Assembly (NCBI GenBank): GCA_029863605.1
Contig: JAOTVB010000013.1
Location: forward strand, 1 to 64,000
Direction of reading: 5' to 3'
DNA from: Myxococcales bacterium
GTDB lineage: Bacteria; Myxococcota_A; Polyangia; Polyangiales; Houyiibacteriaceae
DNA length: 64,000 nt
The notes under the pieces are model-generated. The model made no database searches and had not been told where the DNA came from. It saw only the letters and a list, made by a program, of their open reading frames with translations. Position 1 is the stretch's first letter. Every line of letters starts with the position of its first letter. Below are positions 28,980 to 38,359 of the stretch, in pieces. Position numbers and translations under genes: made by a program.

Positions 28980-30461
28980 ATGAGGATTCAACGCTGCAGC
29001 GGTTTCATCGGGTTCGCGGGTCTCTTGTTGTTGGTCGGTGTGACGGAGGCCCGTGGACAGGCGCCGCCCGACGCCGATGCCTTGCTACCCGCGGGTGATG
29101 AACCAGACGCCGCCGCGCGCGGCTTGCGTTCGCTCTACATCCCCGATGGGCTTACCGCGGAGCGAGCCGTCGAAGAGATCTTGAGGACGTCGCCCGACGT
29201 TCAGCGGACCCGAGCGCTTTCTCTCGAAGCCAAGGGCGGCGCGGTTCAGGCGATGTCGGGGCTCGTTCCACGCCTCGAGCTCGTCGGCCGAGCAACGAAG
29301 CTGAGCCCGGTCAAGACCGCAGGCATCCCCGGGGGTGACAGCGCCGTGATCAACGCCCGCATCGACGATCTTCAGGACGAGGCGGCCCAGGATCTGTGGC
29401 GAGGCCTTTTCAGCTTTCAGTTTCCATCCTTGACGACGCAGTACGCGACCGACGCGACGCTGATCTACTCGTTCACCGACTCGCTTGCCGAAGCGCTGCC
29501 GGCTTACCGAGCAGCCAAGAAGAACAAGAAGGCCGCGCAGCAGCAACTCGAGGCCGAGCTGAACGACGTCGCGTTTGGAGCGCGGCAAGCGTACTACGAG
29601 TTTGCTCGAGCAAAGGCTGGGGTAGGGGTGGCGGAGAGCGCGGTCGCGGCCGCGGAAGCCCAGCGCAAGGATACGGCGGCGCTGGTCAATGCGGGGGCGG
29701 CGGCAAGAGTCGACCTGCTGCGCGTCGCAGCACAGCTCGAGGCCGCCAACGTCGCGTTGGAGCGAGCCAAGCTCGGTTTTCAAGTGGCACAACGCGCACT
29801 TCAAACGCTGATGCACACCAACGAGGTTCCGACGCTCGGCGAAGATCTGTCGGAACCAGTTACCGGTATCCCCTCCAAGACGGAGGACGAGTTGAAGGAG
29901 CGGGCGTTGGTCGACCGACCCGACCTCCAGGCCCTCTACACTTACGTCGAGGCGACTCGACATCAGCTCAAATCCGCCAACGGTGGACGAGCGCCGGACC
30001 TCCTCGTCCGCGGAAGCGCGCAATACTCGAATCCCAACCTACGCGTGGTTCCACAGCAAGAGCGGTTCGAAGGAACCTGGGAGGTGAGCGCCGTGATCCG
30101 CTGGGCGCCGAACGACACCGTAGCGGCCCAAGGTCGGTCCAAGCAGCTCCAAGCTGCGCTCCAACGCGCGGAGGCGGACGTCATTGCGCTAGGCGATGCG
30201 ATTCGCGTCGAAGTGGCGGAGGGCTACCATGGCGTGCGTGCGGCCAATGCTGCGCTGAAGTCCGCGGGCCTCGGGTTGGCAGCCGCCGAGGAAGGGTACC
30301 GCGTCAAGCGAGAGCAACTACGAGCAGGCATCGTGAACACGACCGATCTGTTGCAGTCGCAGTCCGAGCTCATTCGCGCGCAAGTCGACGTGGTCGACTC
30401 AGCGGTCGGTCTTCGCATCGCCAAGGCACAGCTGCTGCGGGCGATCGGGTCGAGGCCATAG
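28980..30461 (+). CDS. TolC-family outer membrane efflux protein
   Basis: Signal peptide; paired coiled-coil domains; RPDLQALYTYVEATRHQLKSANGGRAPDLLV; VNTTDLLQSQSELIRAQVDVV. Confidence 0.85.
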   Translation: MRIQRCSGFIGFAGLLLLVGVTEARGQAPPDADALLPAGDEPDAAARGLRSLYIPDGLTAERAVEEILRTSPDVQRTRALSLEAKGGAVQAMSGLVPRLELVGRATKLSPVKTAGIPGGDSAVINARIDDLQDEAAQDLWRGLFSFQFPSLTTQYATDATLIYSFTDSLAEALPAYRAAKKNKKAAQQQLEAELNDVAFGARQAYYEFARAKAGVGVAESAVAAAEAQRKDTAALVNAGAAARVDLLRVAAQLEAANVALERAKLGFQVAQRALQTLMHTNEVPTLGEDLSEPVTGIPSKTEDELKERALVDRPDLQALYTYVEATRHQLKSANGGRAPDLLVRGSAQYSNPNLRVVPQQERFEGTWEVSAVIRWAPNDTVAAQGRSKQLQAALQRAEADVIALGDAIRVEVAEGYHGVRAANAALKSAGLGLAAAEEGYRVKREQLRAGIVNTTDLLQSQSELIRAQVDVVDSAVGLRIAKAQLLRAIGSRP

Positions 30462-30868
30462 TGCCGAGCATCGTGGCAGCGGCGGTCGTCATCGAGGGCG
30501 GTCGCGTGCTTCTCACCCAGCGAGCCGAGGGAAGACACCTGGGGGGCCTTTGGGAGTTCCCCGGCGGCAAGCTCGAACGCGGCGAGTCTCCCGAGGAAGC
30601 GCTCGTTCGCGAGTGTCAAGAGGAGTGTGGGATCGAGATCGCGGTCGCCGACATTTTGGACGTGACCTTCTACCGCTATGCAGACAACGACGTGTTGCTT
30701 TTGTTCTATCGCTGCTCGATCGTGTCCGGCGAGGTGCGCCACCTGCAGGTCGAGGACCATGCGTGGGTCGCTCCCGAGGAGCTAGCTCGCTACGACCTGC
30801 CGCCTGCCGACGCCCGTATCATCGCCCGCATCCGCTCACTAACGGGTGCGCGCGCCTTCGATGATTAG
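30461..30868 (+). CDS. NUDIX hydrolase (MutT-like)
   Basis: Nudix box GGKLERGESPEEALVRECQEECGIE; GTG start overlapping the previous TAG (TAGTG). Confidence 0.92.
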   Translation: MPSIVAAAVVIEGGRVLLTQRAEGRHLGGLWEFPGGKLERGESPEEALVRECQEECGIEIAVADILDVTFYRYADNDVLLLFYRCSIVSGEVRHLQVEDHAWVAPEELARYDLPPADARIIARIRSLTGARAFDD

Positions 30869-31351
30869 CCCCTTCACGAGCGTCACGTCCTCGGCGGGCA
30901 TCGTCACCGGCTGGGCGAGGATGTTGATCGTCTGGCCGGTCGTGACGTTCTGCTGCGTGTAGAGCATGCCTTTCTGAATCGCTTTGGGCTCGCCAAAGAG
31001 GCCTGTCAGCTGAATGATGCTGGGCTTGGCGTCATCGTCGAACTGGAAGACGATGCGGGTCACCACTTCGCCCGGCGTGGTGAGGATGATGCGATAGCCT
31101 GGGTAGTGCATCAAAACCTGCGCCGTTGTCCGGGCCATGATCACGCCCTCGAGCTCCGCGGCCACCACCTCGACCGTCGGACGCTCTTTGCTCCAGACCC
31201 GCATCGCCCGACGGACCGAATTGAGGGCCGCCTCGCTGCTCTCCGAGGGTGCGTCGGCGTCGGCTCCCGGTCGCTGTTCGGCCGCCTCTTTTTTCGAGCA
31301 GGCGACTGCGCACAGGGCGATCAGAAGAACAAGGGCATTTCGCTTGAACAC
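30839..31351 (-). CDS. Putative lipoprotein of unknown function
   Basis: Likely GTG start; VFKRNALVLLIALCAVACSKKEAA lipobox. Confidence 0.6.
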   Translation of the reverse strand: MFKRNALVLLIALCAVACSKKEAAEQRPGADADAPSESSEAALNSVRRAMRVWSKERPTVEVVAAELEGVIMARTTAQVLMHYPGYRIILTTPGEVVTRIVFQFDDDAKPSIIQLTGLFGEPKAIQKGMLYTQQNVTTGQTINILAQPVTMPAEDVTLVKGLIIEGARTR

Positions 31352-31415
31352 ATCAGCTCCTGGCTGGCGTTTGTACCGCGAATCGCGACGTCGCCCAAAA
31401 GAATGCCAGATGGGC

Positions 31416-31985
31416 TCAGTACCTCGCGAGGGCGTCTCCCACGCTACCGTTCGCGCCGGTGACGATCCGAACGGCGAACGGGTCACGTGCCGAACCGATC
31501 CGCTCGAGCGACCCAGAGCTTCCGAAGAACGCGCCGGTGGCCTTTTCGAGAGGGCCCCTATACACATCGTAGGTGACGTCGTCGTTCGGGGCCGCCAATC
31601 GATCCTGGACCCGGAAGAGCATCTCGTCTGTGGCGAAGTCAAGACCCAGATCGGCCTCCGACTCGAGCAGCTGGCAGGCGCGAAGGGCGCGCCGAAACGC
31701 GTCTTCGATCCCTGCTTGGAAATCGCCCTCAAAACCCCGCTTGCGACTGTAGAGCAGACCTGGACGGTCATCGGCCACATCGAGATAGTAGTCCGATTGG
31801 TGGCCGATCAGAACGACACCCGGCCCCTGCGGAACGTGTGCGTAATCCGCGACGTCGATCAAGAGCTCGTCGGGAATCCTTTTCTCACGGATCCACCTGT
31901 GGAAGACCGGAACGAGCTTCTCGAGCTCGATCTCACCGGCGCTCGTGTAGAGCTTCACCTGAAACTTCGTCGGTTTCATCGTCAT
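31416..31985 (-). CDS. Hypothetical protein downstream of nitrite/sulfite reductase
   Basis: Coherent ORF overlapping the reductase stop by 4 nt; MKPTKFQVKLYTSAGEIELEKLVPVFHRWIREKRIPDELLIDVADYAHVPQGPGVVLIGHQSDYYLD. Confidence 0.65.
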   Translation of the reverse strand: MTMKPTKFQVKLYTSAGEIELEKLVPVFHRWIREKRIPDELLIDVADYAHVPQGPGVVLIGHQSDYYLDVADDRPGLLYSRKRGFEGDFQAGIEDAFRRALRACQLLESEADLGLDFATDEMLFRVQDRLAAPNDDVTYDVYRGPLEKATGAFFGSSGSLERIGSARDPFAVRIVTGANGSVGDALARY

Positions 31986-34225
31986 TCCGCAGCTGCGGCT
32001 GCTGACTCAGTGAGACGCTGATAGCACGAATGCGCCGCTTCGATGAACAACTGCGATTCGTCGAGCGTCCGGTGGGCGATCTCGTCGTTGGCGTTCTCGT
32101 GGGACTTGTCCGCGTGCATCTTCAAAAGATAGGTCGCGAACTTCCCCTTGGCGAAGGGATCGTGGAAGAGCTGTGTGTCGTGGAGGTGTGTCTTGAAGTT
32201 CGCCACCACATCGTCGGCATCGTCTTTGACCTGCACGTCGAGGTGTCGAACCAGTGCCTTGGCTGCGGTCACCATCGCCCTGAACCCGCCGGCTGCAGCG
32301 ATCACCGCATGGCCGGCCTCGAGCGCATCCTGTGCGTCGTGGAGCTGTTGCTCAGCCTCTTGAAGGCCAAACTCGACGAACGGGACGATCTCGCCGGCAC
32401 ATTCGCCGACACCGATGTCGCCGATGTTGTATTCGCGGGGGTCACCCCAGTCGCTGTAGTAGCTCGGGTCCTCTTCGTAGCTCGGGGGCTTCTGGATCGG
32501 TGCTAAGACCTTGCGGAAGTCTTTCTTGCCCACGCGCGCGATGAAGGCCTGAAAGCTCTCGTCGCCCTCGCGATTTTGCATGTAGTGGGCGGTGATCAGC
32601 TCGACGGCCTTCGGAATGTTCTTCGAGGGGACGGCGCCGACGACCAGGCCATAGCTCTTGGCGTTTTGGGTCCATTGACCGCCGAGAACGAGATTGAAGT
32701 GCGGCACCTTGCGACCGCCGACCTGTCGGCTGACTCCCGTGAACCCGATGTCCGCAGCATGGTGCTGGCCGCAGGAGTTGAAGCACCCGCTCGCTTTGAT
32801 GCGGAGGGACTCGACGGCCGGGGGGAGGTCGCTCTTGATCACGTCGAGTCGTTTACGGAGCTCGCCCGTCAAACCGCGCGACGCGGAAATCCCGAGCTTG
32901 CAGGTGTCGGTGCCTGGACACGACGTCATGTCGGTGATGGTGCCGGCGCCGGCCTCCGAGAGGTTGAGCGCATCGAGCGCTTCGTAGAAAGCGACCGCGT
33001 CTGCGCCGCTGAGCCAACGGAACGCGAGGTTCTGCTCGACGGTGCACCGGATCGAGTCGCCCGTATACTGTCGGGCCAGATCGGAAAGAGTACGACCCTG
33101 AGTCGACGTGAAGTCGCCGAGGGGCATCTTGATGATGGCGACGTAATATCCGTTTTGCGCTTGCGGACGGAGGTTGTGCTTGGCCCAGGCTTGAAAGCCC
33201 GCCGGAGCGTCGCTCGGAATCGGGCCCGGGTCGCGAACCGGTTGCTCATCGGTGGAGTGCAGGTCGTCGAGGAAGGCGGTCCATCTCTCGTCGGGGCGAA
33301 GCGTCTCGCGCTCTTCGGCGACCAGCTTCTTGAACTCGTCGATTCCGAGCTTTTGCACGAGGAACTTGATTCGCGCGCGCGCGCGGCTCTGCTTTTCCCC
33401 GAGGCGAGCGAACACGCGGGACACGGCCTGCGCGAGCGGAAGCAGCTCTTCTTCGGGGCAGAACTCGTCAAGCACCTTGGCTTGCACCGGCACTGCGCCG
33501 AGACCGCCGCCAACTACCACGCGGAAACCACGCTTGCCATCACGAACCTGCGCCACCGCGCCGAGATCGTGGAAGGTCACCAGGCCGCACGGATTGTCTT
33601 CACACCCGGAAAAGGCGATCTTGAACTTGCGCCCGAAGTCTTGCACGTCCGGGTGGCCGAGCAGGTATTGGGTGATCGCGTTGGCATACGGCGTGACGTC
33701 GAAGGCTTGTGTTTTGCAGACGCCCGCGTACTCGCACGCGGTGACATTGCGGACGCTGTTGCCGCACGCCTCGCGGGTGGTGATCCCCACCGCAGCGAGC
33801 CGCCGCATCATGTCGGGGGTGTCCTCGATGTGAACGAAGTGGAGCTGAATGTCCTGCCGGGTGGTCACGTGGAGAATCGAATCGGAGTATTCCTCGGCAA
33901 GCTCGGCAAGCGTGTCGAGTTGCTCGGCGCTCAGCTTCCCAAACGGGATCTTGATCCGCATCATGCCGGGCGCGTCCCACACCGTATCGGGGCCCTTGGT
34001 CAGGTCACCGCAGGGGAAATGGAGCGGCTGCTGACCGGTTCCGTCGTCACGCAGGCCGTTGTCGTAGCGCTGGCCATACACGCCGCGCCGAAGCCGGGTC
34101 TCGGCGAAGATCTTGTCGTCGATCTTCCCTTCTTTCTTGAGCTCGATTTGGCCCTCGAAGAGGTCCACCTCGCCGCCGAGTCGATCGGGAATGCGGTCGC
34201 CGAGCTGTTGTTTCCACGAAGTCAT
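31982..34225 (-). CDS. Sirohaem-dependent nitrite/sulfite reductase (ferredoxin type)
   Basis: NVTACEYAGVC, FSGCEDNPCGLVTFHDLG, SCPGTDTCKLGISASRG, KASGCFNSCGQHHAADIGF. Confidence 0.9.
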   Translation of the reverse strand: MTSWKQQLGDRIPDRLGGEVDLFEGQIELKKEGKIDDKIFAETRLRRGVYGQRYDNGLRDDGTGQQPLHFPCGDLTKGPDTVWDAPGMMRIKIPFGKLSAEQLDTLAELAEEYSDSILHVTTRQDIQLHFVHIEDTPDMMRRLAAVGITTREACGNSVRNVTACEYAGVCKTQAFDVTPYANAITQYLLGHPDVQDFGRKFKIAFSGCEDNPCGLVTFHDLGAVAQVRDGKRGFRVVVGGGLGAVPVQAKVLDEFCPEEELLPLAQAVSRVFARLGEKQSRARARIKFLVQKLGIDEFKKLVAEERETLRPDERWTAFLDDLHSTDEQPVRDPGPIPSDAPAGFQAWAKHNLRPQAQNGYYVAIIKMPLGDFTSTQGRTLSDLARQYTGDSIRCTVEQNLAFRWLSGADAVAFYEALDALNLSEAGAGTITDMTSCPGTDTCKLGISASRGLTGELRKRLDVIKSDLPPAVESLRIKASGCFNSCGQHHAADIGFTGVSRQVGGRKVPHFNLVLGGQWTQNAKSYGLVVGAVPSKNIPKAVELITAHYMQNREGDESFQAFIARVGKKDFRKVLAPIQKPPSYEEDPSYYSDWGDPREYNIGDIGVGECAGEIVPFVEFGLQEAEQQLHDAQDALEAGHAVIAAAGGFRAMVTAAKALVRHLDVQVKDDADDVVANFKTHLHDTQLFHDPFAKGKFATYLLKMHADKSHENANDEIAHRTLDESQLFIEAAHSCYQRLTESAAAAAE

Positions 34226-34402
34226 GGTGCTCCTGTACCTAGGCAGCGAAAAGCGTTGCCAGCGGCAACCACGACTATTCCGCAGTTTGCACGATGGTCA
34301 AGTCAACAATTGCATGGGGCAGCCCGTAAATCCATTTTCGTTGGGTAAATGGGAGTAAATAGACGACTAAAAAGATAAAGATTTGGCATTTCGGCTGCGC
34401 GG

Positions 34403-34430
34403 TTGCTGGCCCAACCCGTGCCGCTATAGT
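34403..34430 (+). promoter_or_regulatory. Putative sigma-70 promoter for tRNA-Gln
   Basis: TTGCTG - 16 bp - TATAGT, 40 bp upstream of the tRNA. Confidence 0.45.
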
Positions 34431-34469
34431 GCCGCCGCTCGACGCCCGATGTTAAGGTGTCGCTCCCAT

Positions 34470-34540
34470 TCGGGGATCGTCTAACGGCAGGACTCCAGTT
34501 TCTGGTACTGGCTATCTAGGTTCGAATCCTAGTCCCCGAG
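34470..34540 (+). tRNA. tRNA-Gln (CTG)
   Basis: Cloverleaf: acceptor TCGGGGA/TCCCCGA, D-arm GTCT/GGAC, anticodon arm CCAGT-TTCTGGT-ACTGG (anticodon CTG), T-arm CTAGG-TTCGAAT-CCTAG. Confidence 0.9.
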
Positions 34541-34638
34541 CTACTGAACAGCTAAAGGAGGTGCTCAAAGGGAACCCGGATGCCCACGCTTCGAGAGCGG
34601 TCCAGCCAAGGCTGGCCCGCGTTTGGTCTCGCGCGTGC

Positions 34639-34663
34639 GGTTCGAATCCTAGTCCCCGAGCCA
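34639..34663 (+). repeat. Displaced copy of tRNA-Gln 3' end including CCA
   Basis: GGTTCGAATCCTAGTCCCCGAGC at 34639-34661 identical to 34519-34541; this copy continues GCCA whereas the functional copy reads GCTA. Confidence 0.85.
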
Positions 34664-34696
34664 AATAGCTGTTAAGCAACGCAGCTCATAACTTAA

Positions 34697-34771
34697 GGCC
34701 CCATCGTCTAGTGGTTAGGACATCGGCCTCTCACGCCGGTAACACGAGTTCGAATCTCGTTGGGGTCACCA
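34697..34771 (+). tRNA. tRNA-Glu (CTC), CCA encoded
   Basis: GGCCCCATCGTCTAGTGGTTAGGACATCGGCCTCTCACGCCGGTAACACGAGTTCGAATCTCGTTGGGGTCACCA. Confidence 0.95.
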
Positions 34772-34775
34772 CGGT

Positions 34776-34800
34776 AGCCCCGCTTCGGCGGGGACTTTCT
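34776..34800 (+). terminator. Rho-independent terminator after tRNA-Glu
   Basis: AGCCCCGCTTCGGCGGGGACTTTCT. Confidence 0.7.
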
Positions 34801-34933
34801 TGCAGGAAGATTGTAATAGAATCGCGCAATTGCTGCACGTAGCGAAGGCTGCGTGCAACGATTACATGGATTCGGTCTTTGGGAGCTCTTCACTCATGCC
34901 GTTTCGTCGATGCCTACGCTCCAAGCGGAGGCC

Positions 34934-34949
34934 TGGCATGCTACTTGCT
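34934..34949 (+). promoter_or_regulatory. Putative sigma-54 (-24/-12) promoter
   Basis: TGGCATG-CTAC-TTGCT, TTGC ending 16 nt before ATG at 34965. Confidence 0.4.
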
Positions 34950-34964
34950 GCCTAGGGTCTTATC

Positions 34965-36218
34965 ATGCGCAACCTAGCTTTGAGTGTGGTGCTCGCAGCC
35001 GCGACGGTGATGTACGTGGGTTGTTCCGGCAGTGGGAACGGCGGCGGAGGTGGCGGCGGGGCCGGTGGTGACGGGACCGGCGGTACGGGTGGCGATAGCG
35101 GATGGCAGCAGCTCGGGGGAGCGGTGACCGCCGGCGGTGCTACCCAGTTTTCTTTGGCGCACGACGGAACGAATCCCGTGGTCGCTTGGGTCGAACGCGA
35201 GCCCAACGGATACCAAGTCTATGTGAAACGCTGGGATGGCAGTAGTTGGGTGCAACTGGGCGGGGCATTGAGCGCGAGGCGGACGACGATTGCTCGAACC
35301 GTCGAGGTCGCGGTGGACGCCGGGGATCAGCCCGTGGTTGCTTTCACTGACTCGGATCTCCTGCAGCTCCACGTGAGGCGATGGTTGGGCGATGATTGGG
35401 ACGGACCGAGTGCCTCAACGAGGGGCGCCAATCCCTCCTTGGTCGTGGATGGGAACGACGAGCCCGTGGTCGCAATGCAAAGCGGTACGGACCTCGGTGA
35501 TCTCGTTGTGAGACGTTGGACCACGGACGACGGTTGGGTACCTATTGGAGATAGGCTCAACGTGTTCGACGACAAGACGGCTGGCTTTCCATCGATCGCC
35601 TTGGATCCCGAGGGATCTCCAGTCGTTGCTTTTTCCCAAGGCGTAGGCGAGTCCGCGAGCGACGCGCAGGTCTACGTCAAGCGCTGGGGAGACCCATCCT
35701 GGGTGCAGATAGGTCCCAGCGGATTCCCTGGAGGTCTAGGTCCACGAGCAGGTGATGCGTCCCTGGACATCGGTAATTCCGGGGAGATATTCGTTGCCTG
35801 GGTGGACTTCTCCTCCACCCTTCGCCTGTACCCGTTCGTGATGGAGTGGGCGGAGGACGATCCGGTTTGGAGGCAGACGGGTCCAACATTGGCTTCAGTC
35901 GAGGATGGCGGTGATGAGCCATCGTTGGCGGTCACTGCGGCGAATCCCATCGTTGCCTACCGGACATTTGACCAGGCTGCATGCCAATTCGCAGTCATCG
36001 TCAAGCGTTGGGACGGGAGCGGCTGGCAGCAACTCGGCGAAGCATTGAACGAAGATGACTGCAGTTGCGGGCTTGAAGATCAGTCCGGTTGCCAAGCGGT
36101 CGACATGGCGTCTCTGGTACTCGACGGATCGGGCAATCCGGTCGTCGCGTGGCAGGAACGGCGTCGAGACGAACCGGAGACGGGCACGATCTACGTCAAG
36201 ACTCTTCGCCTTCCCTAG
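34965..36218 (+). CDS. Secreted lipoprotein with Gly-rich linker and repeated WxxLGG / NPVVAW motifs (possible beta-propeller)
   Basis: Signal/lipobox MRNLALSVVLAAATVMYVGC; GGGGGGAGGDGTGGTGG; repeated VKRWDGSSWVQLGG, PVVAF/PVVAW, VKRWGDPSWVQIG, VKRWDGSGWQQLG. Confidence 0.65.
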   Translation: MRNLALSVVLAAATVMYVGCSGSGNGGGGGGGAGGDGTGGTGGDSGWQQLGGAVTAGGATQFSLAHDGTNPVVAWVEREPNGYQVYVKRWDGSSWVQLGGALSARRTTIARTVEVAVDAGDQPVVAFTDSDLLQLHVRRWLGDDWDGPSASTRGANPSLVVDGNDEPVVAMQSGTDLGDLVVRRWTTDDGWVPIGDRLNVFDDKTAGFPSIALDPEGSPVVAFSQGVGESASDAQVYVKRWGDPSWVQIGPSGFPGGLGPRAGDASLDIGNSGEIFVAWVDFSSTLRLYPFVMEWAEDDPVWRQTGPTLASVEDGGDEPSLAVTAANPIVAYRTFDQAACQFAVIVKRWDGSGWQQLGEALNEDDCSCGLEDQSGCQAVDMASLVLDGSGNPVVAWQERRRDEPETGTIYVKTLRLP

Positions 36219-36436
36219 TTAGATCGTGTTTTGCCATGCGTTGATGACGGTCGATGAGGCAAGACCCCACCACGGAATCCAAGCTGCCCACGCCGCCACC
36301 CCAGGCGAACAGGTTGTGTTGCTTTCTCGCTTTCTTCTGCTGAACGTCGGTGCTCTTCCCTCTCTAGCCGACGCAGAGATCTCACCTTGCGCGGTCACGG
36401 TATTCAAGGGCGACTCCTAACGTTACCATCCGACGC

Positions 36437-37240
36437 ATGCCGGATATCGAAGTAAACGGGGTTCGCCTTCACTACGTGGAGCAGGGCTCGGGGCCTGAGG
36501 TGGTCGTTTTTTCTCACAGCTATCTAGTCGACTGGACTCACTTCAAACCACAAATGGACGCGCTGTCGCATCGCTATCGCTGCATCGCCTTCGACCATCG
36601 CGGACATGGCGGGAGCGAGCGCGCCAGAGACGGCTATGACATGGAAAACCTCTACGCGGACGCGGTCGCTTTCATCGAAGCCATGAATTGCGCCCCGGTT
36701 CACTTCGTCGGCCTTTCGACGGGAGGATTCATCGGTCTACGGCTCGGATTTCGCCGACCGGATCTTCTTCGCACGCTCACGCTGATGGATACTTCCGCCG
36801 AGATCGAGCCTGCGCTGAAGAGATTCCAGTACGAGCTGATGATGCGCATGGTGCGCGTGATCGGCACGCGCGCGTTCGCGGGCTACATCGTGTCCCTGTT
36901 CTTCTCGAAGAAGTCGCGCCACGACCCGACCCGAGAGGAGGAGCTCAGTCGATTCCGCCAAATGGTGATCGACAACGACAACGACGCGACTATTCAGTTC
37001 GGTCGCGGTATCTTCGGGCGAAAAAGCGTCGTGGAGCACTTGCCGAAAATCACAGTGCCCACGCTCGTGATCGTCGGCGAGGAAGACAAATCCCAGCCCC
37101 CGGCCCGTGCGCAACGGATTGCCGACGGAATCCCAGGCTCCGAGCTGCTCATTGTCCCGAATGCGGCCCACATCAGCAGCTTCGACGGCGCAGACGTGGT
37201 CAGTGCCGCGCTGGAAAAGCACTTGGCGCAGCATGAATGA
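36437..37240 (+). CDS. Alpha/beta hydrolase
   Basis: FDHRGHGGSERARDGYDMENLYAD, VHFVGLSTGGFIGLRLG nucleophile elbow, VIVGEEDKSQPP, VPNAAHISSFD. Confidence 0.92.
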   Translation: MPDIEVNGVRLHYVEQGSGPEVVVFSHSYLVDWTHFKPQMDALSHRYRCIAFDHRGHGGSERARDGYDMENLYADAVAFIEAMNCAPVHFVGLSTGGFIGLRLGFRRPDLLRTLTLMDTSAEIEPALKRFQYELMMRMVRVIGTRAFAGYIVSLFFSKKSRHDPTREEELSRFRQMVIDNDNDATIQFGRGIFGRKSVVEHLPKITVPTLVIVGEEDKSQPPARAQRIADGIPGSELLIVPNAAHISSFDGADVVSAALEKHLAQHE

Positions 37241-37312
37241 TCCGTACCGGAGAACGGCGAGGTTCTACGACACGTTGGTGGAGCCGCCCAACGTGGTCCT
37301 GCGGAGACCCCA
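37233..37312 (+). pseudogene. Possible truncated methyltransferase N-terminus, translationally coupled to the hydrolase
   Basis: ATG at 37233 overlaps the hydrolase stop (ATGAATGA); MNDPYRRTARFYDTLVEPPNVVLRRP resembles class I methyltransferase N-termini, then similarity ends. Confidence 0.35.
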
Positions 37313-37531
37313 GAGCTCGCTTCCATCAGGGTCTCATGATCGAAGAGACGATGTCGAGGGTTCCGAACTCCGCCAGCGCTTCATCGCCCGGCCTGGCGAC
37401 CGCAGCGGGGAGCCTCATCTTCGGCAATGGGTCGACGCAGACGGCAAGCGTAACCCCTCAGCGGCCGAATTGCGTGGTTCTAGTTTCCATGCCGACTTTT
37501 TCTGGGACGAAAGAGGGCGGTTGAACTTAGT

Positions 37532-38359
37532 ATGGGCAGGGACCTCGCAATGTTTCCTGCACGCAAACCGCTAGCCGAAGACTTCGAACGCGCGGAAGTC
37601 ACCATCGACGGGATGACGAAGCCCGTCTGGCGAAGCGGCAACGGTCCCGGCGTAGTCATTATGCACGAGGTTCCAGGGATCACACCACGCGTGGCGAGGT
37701 TCGCCCGTATCGTGCGCGACCACGGGTTTACCGTGTTCCTGCCGGAGATGTTTGGGGTGGTCGACAAGCCGGTGAGCGGCGAATACGTGATCTCTTCGAT
37801 GGTGCACTGCTGCGTCTCGCGTGAGTTCCACGTATTGGCGACGGGCGACTCGAGCCCGATCACCGATTGGCTGCGCAAGCTGTGTCGCCAAGTGCATGAG
37901 GAGCTCGGCGGGCCGGGCGTCGGCGCGCTTGGTATGTGCATGACCGGGAACTTCGCTCTGGCACTCATGGTCGACCCTTCGGTGCAAGCTCCGGTGCTGT
38001 CCCAGCCCTCGCTGCCTTTCCCGATCGGGAAGGCTCGAGGCCGCGCGGTTCATGCCTCGCCCGAGGACCTCTCGATCATCAAGAGACGGGTGCGCGAAGA
38101 GGGTGTGAAAGTGCTCGGCCTTAGGTTTACAGCCGACCCGATCTGCACCCGGGCGCGTTTCGAAACGCTGCGCCGCGAGCTTGGCGAGGGGTTCGAGGGA
38201 ATCGAGATCAACTCCGGCCCCGACAATCCGTGGGGAATCAAGCGTGTTGCGCACAGCGTCCTCACCGAGGAGCTCGTCGACGACGATGGGCATCCGACCA
38301 AGCAGGCACTCGACCGCGTGCTGGGGTTCTTTGACGAGCGGCTTCGACGCACTGCCTAG
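37532..38359 (+). CDS. Dienelactone hydrolase family protein
   Basis: GVVIMHEVPGITPRVARFARIVRDHGFTVFLPEMFGV, GALGMCMTGNFALALMVDPSVQAPVLSQPSLPF. Confidence 0.88.
   Translation: MGRDLAMFPARKPLAEDFERAEVTIDGMTKPVWRSGNGPGVVIMHEVPGITPRVARFARIVRDHGFTVFLPEMFGVVDKPVSGEYVISSMVHCCVSREFHVLATGDSSPITDWLRKLCRQVHEELGGPGVGALGMCMTGNFALALMVDPSVQAPVLSQPSLPFPIGKARGRAVHASPEDLSIIKRRVREEGVKVLGLRFTADPICTRARFETLRRELGEGFEGIEINSGPDNPWGIKRVAHSVLTEELVDDDGHPTKQALDRVLGFFDERLRRTA

Noticed and set aside
34273-34300. FNR-like TTGCACGATGGTCAA upstream of the nitrite reductase
   Set aside because: Only a loose TTG/CAA dyad without the TTGAT-N4-ATCAA core; not supported.
32576-34348. 590-aa + strand ORF
   Set aside because: Fully antisense to the well-supported nitrite/sulfite reductase; long antisense ORFs are common in high-GC DNA.
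34541-34640. Possible extra tRNA or tmRNA-like gene between the tRNA-Gln 3'-end copies
   Set aside because: I could not form an acceptor stem or anticodon arm with the spacer; a displaced 3' end explains the match better.
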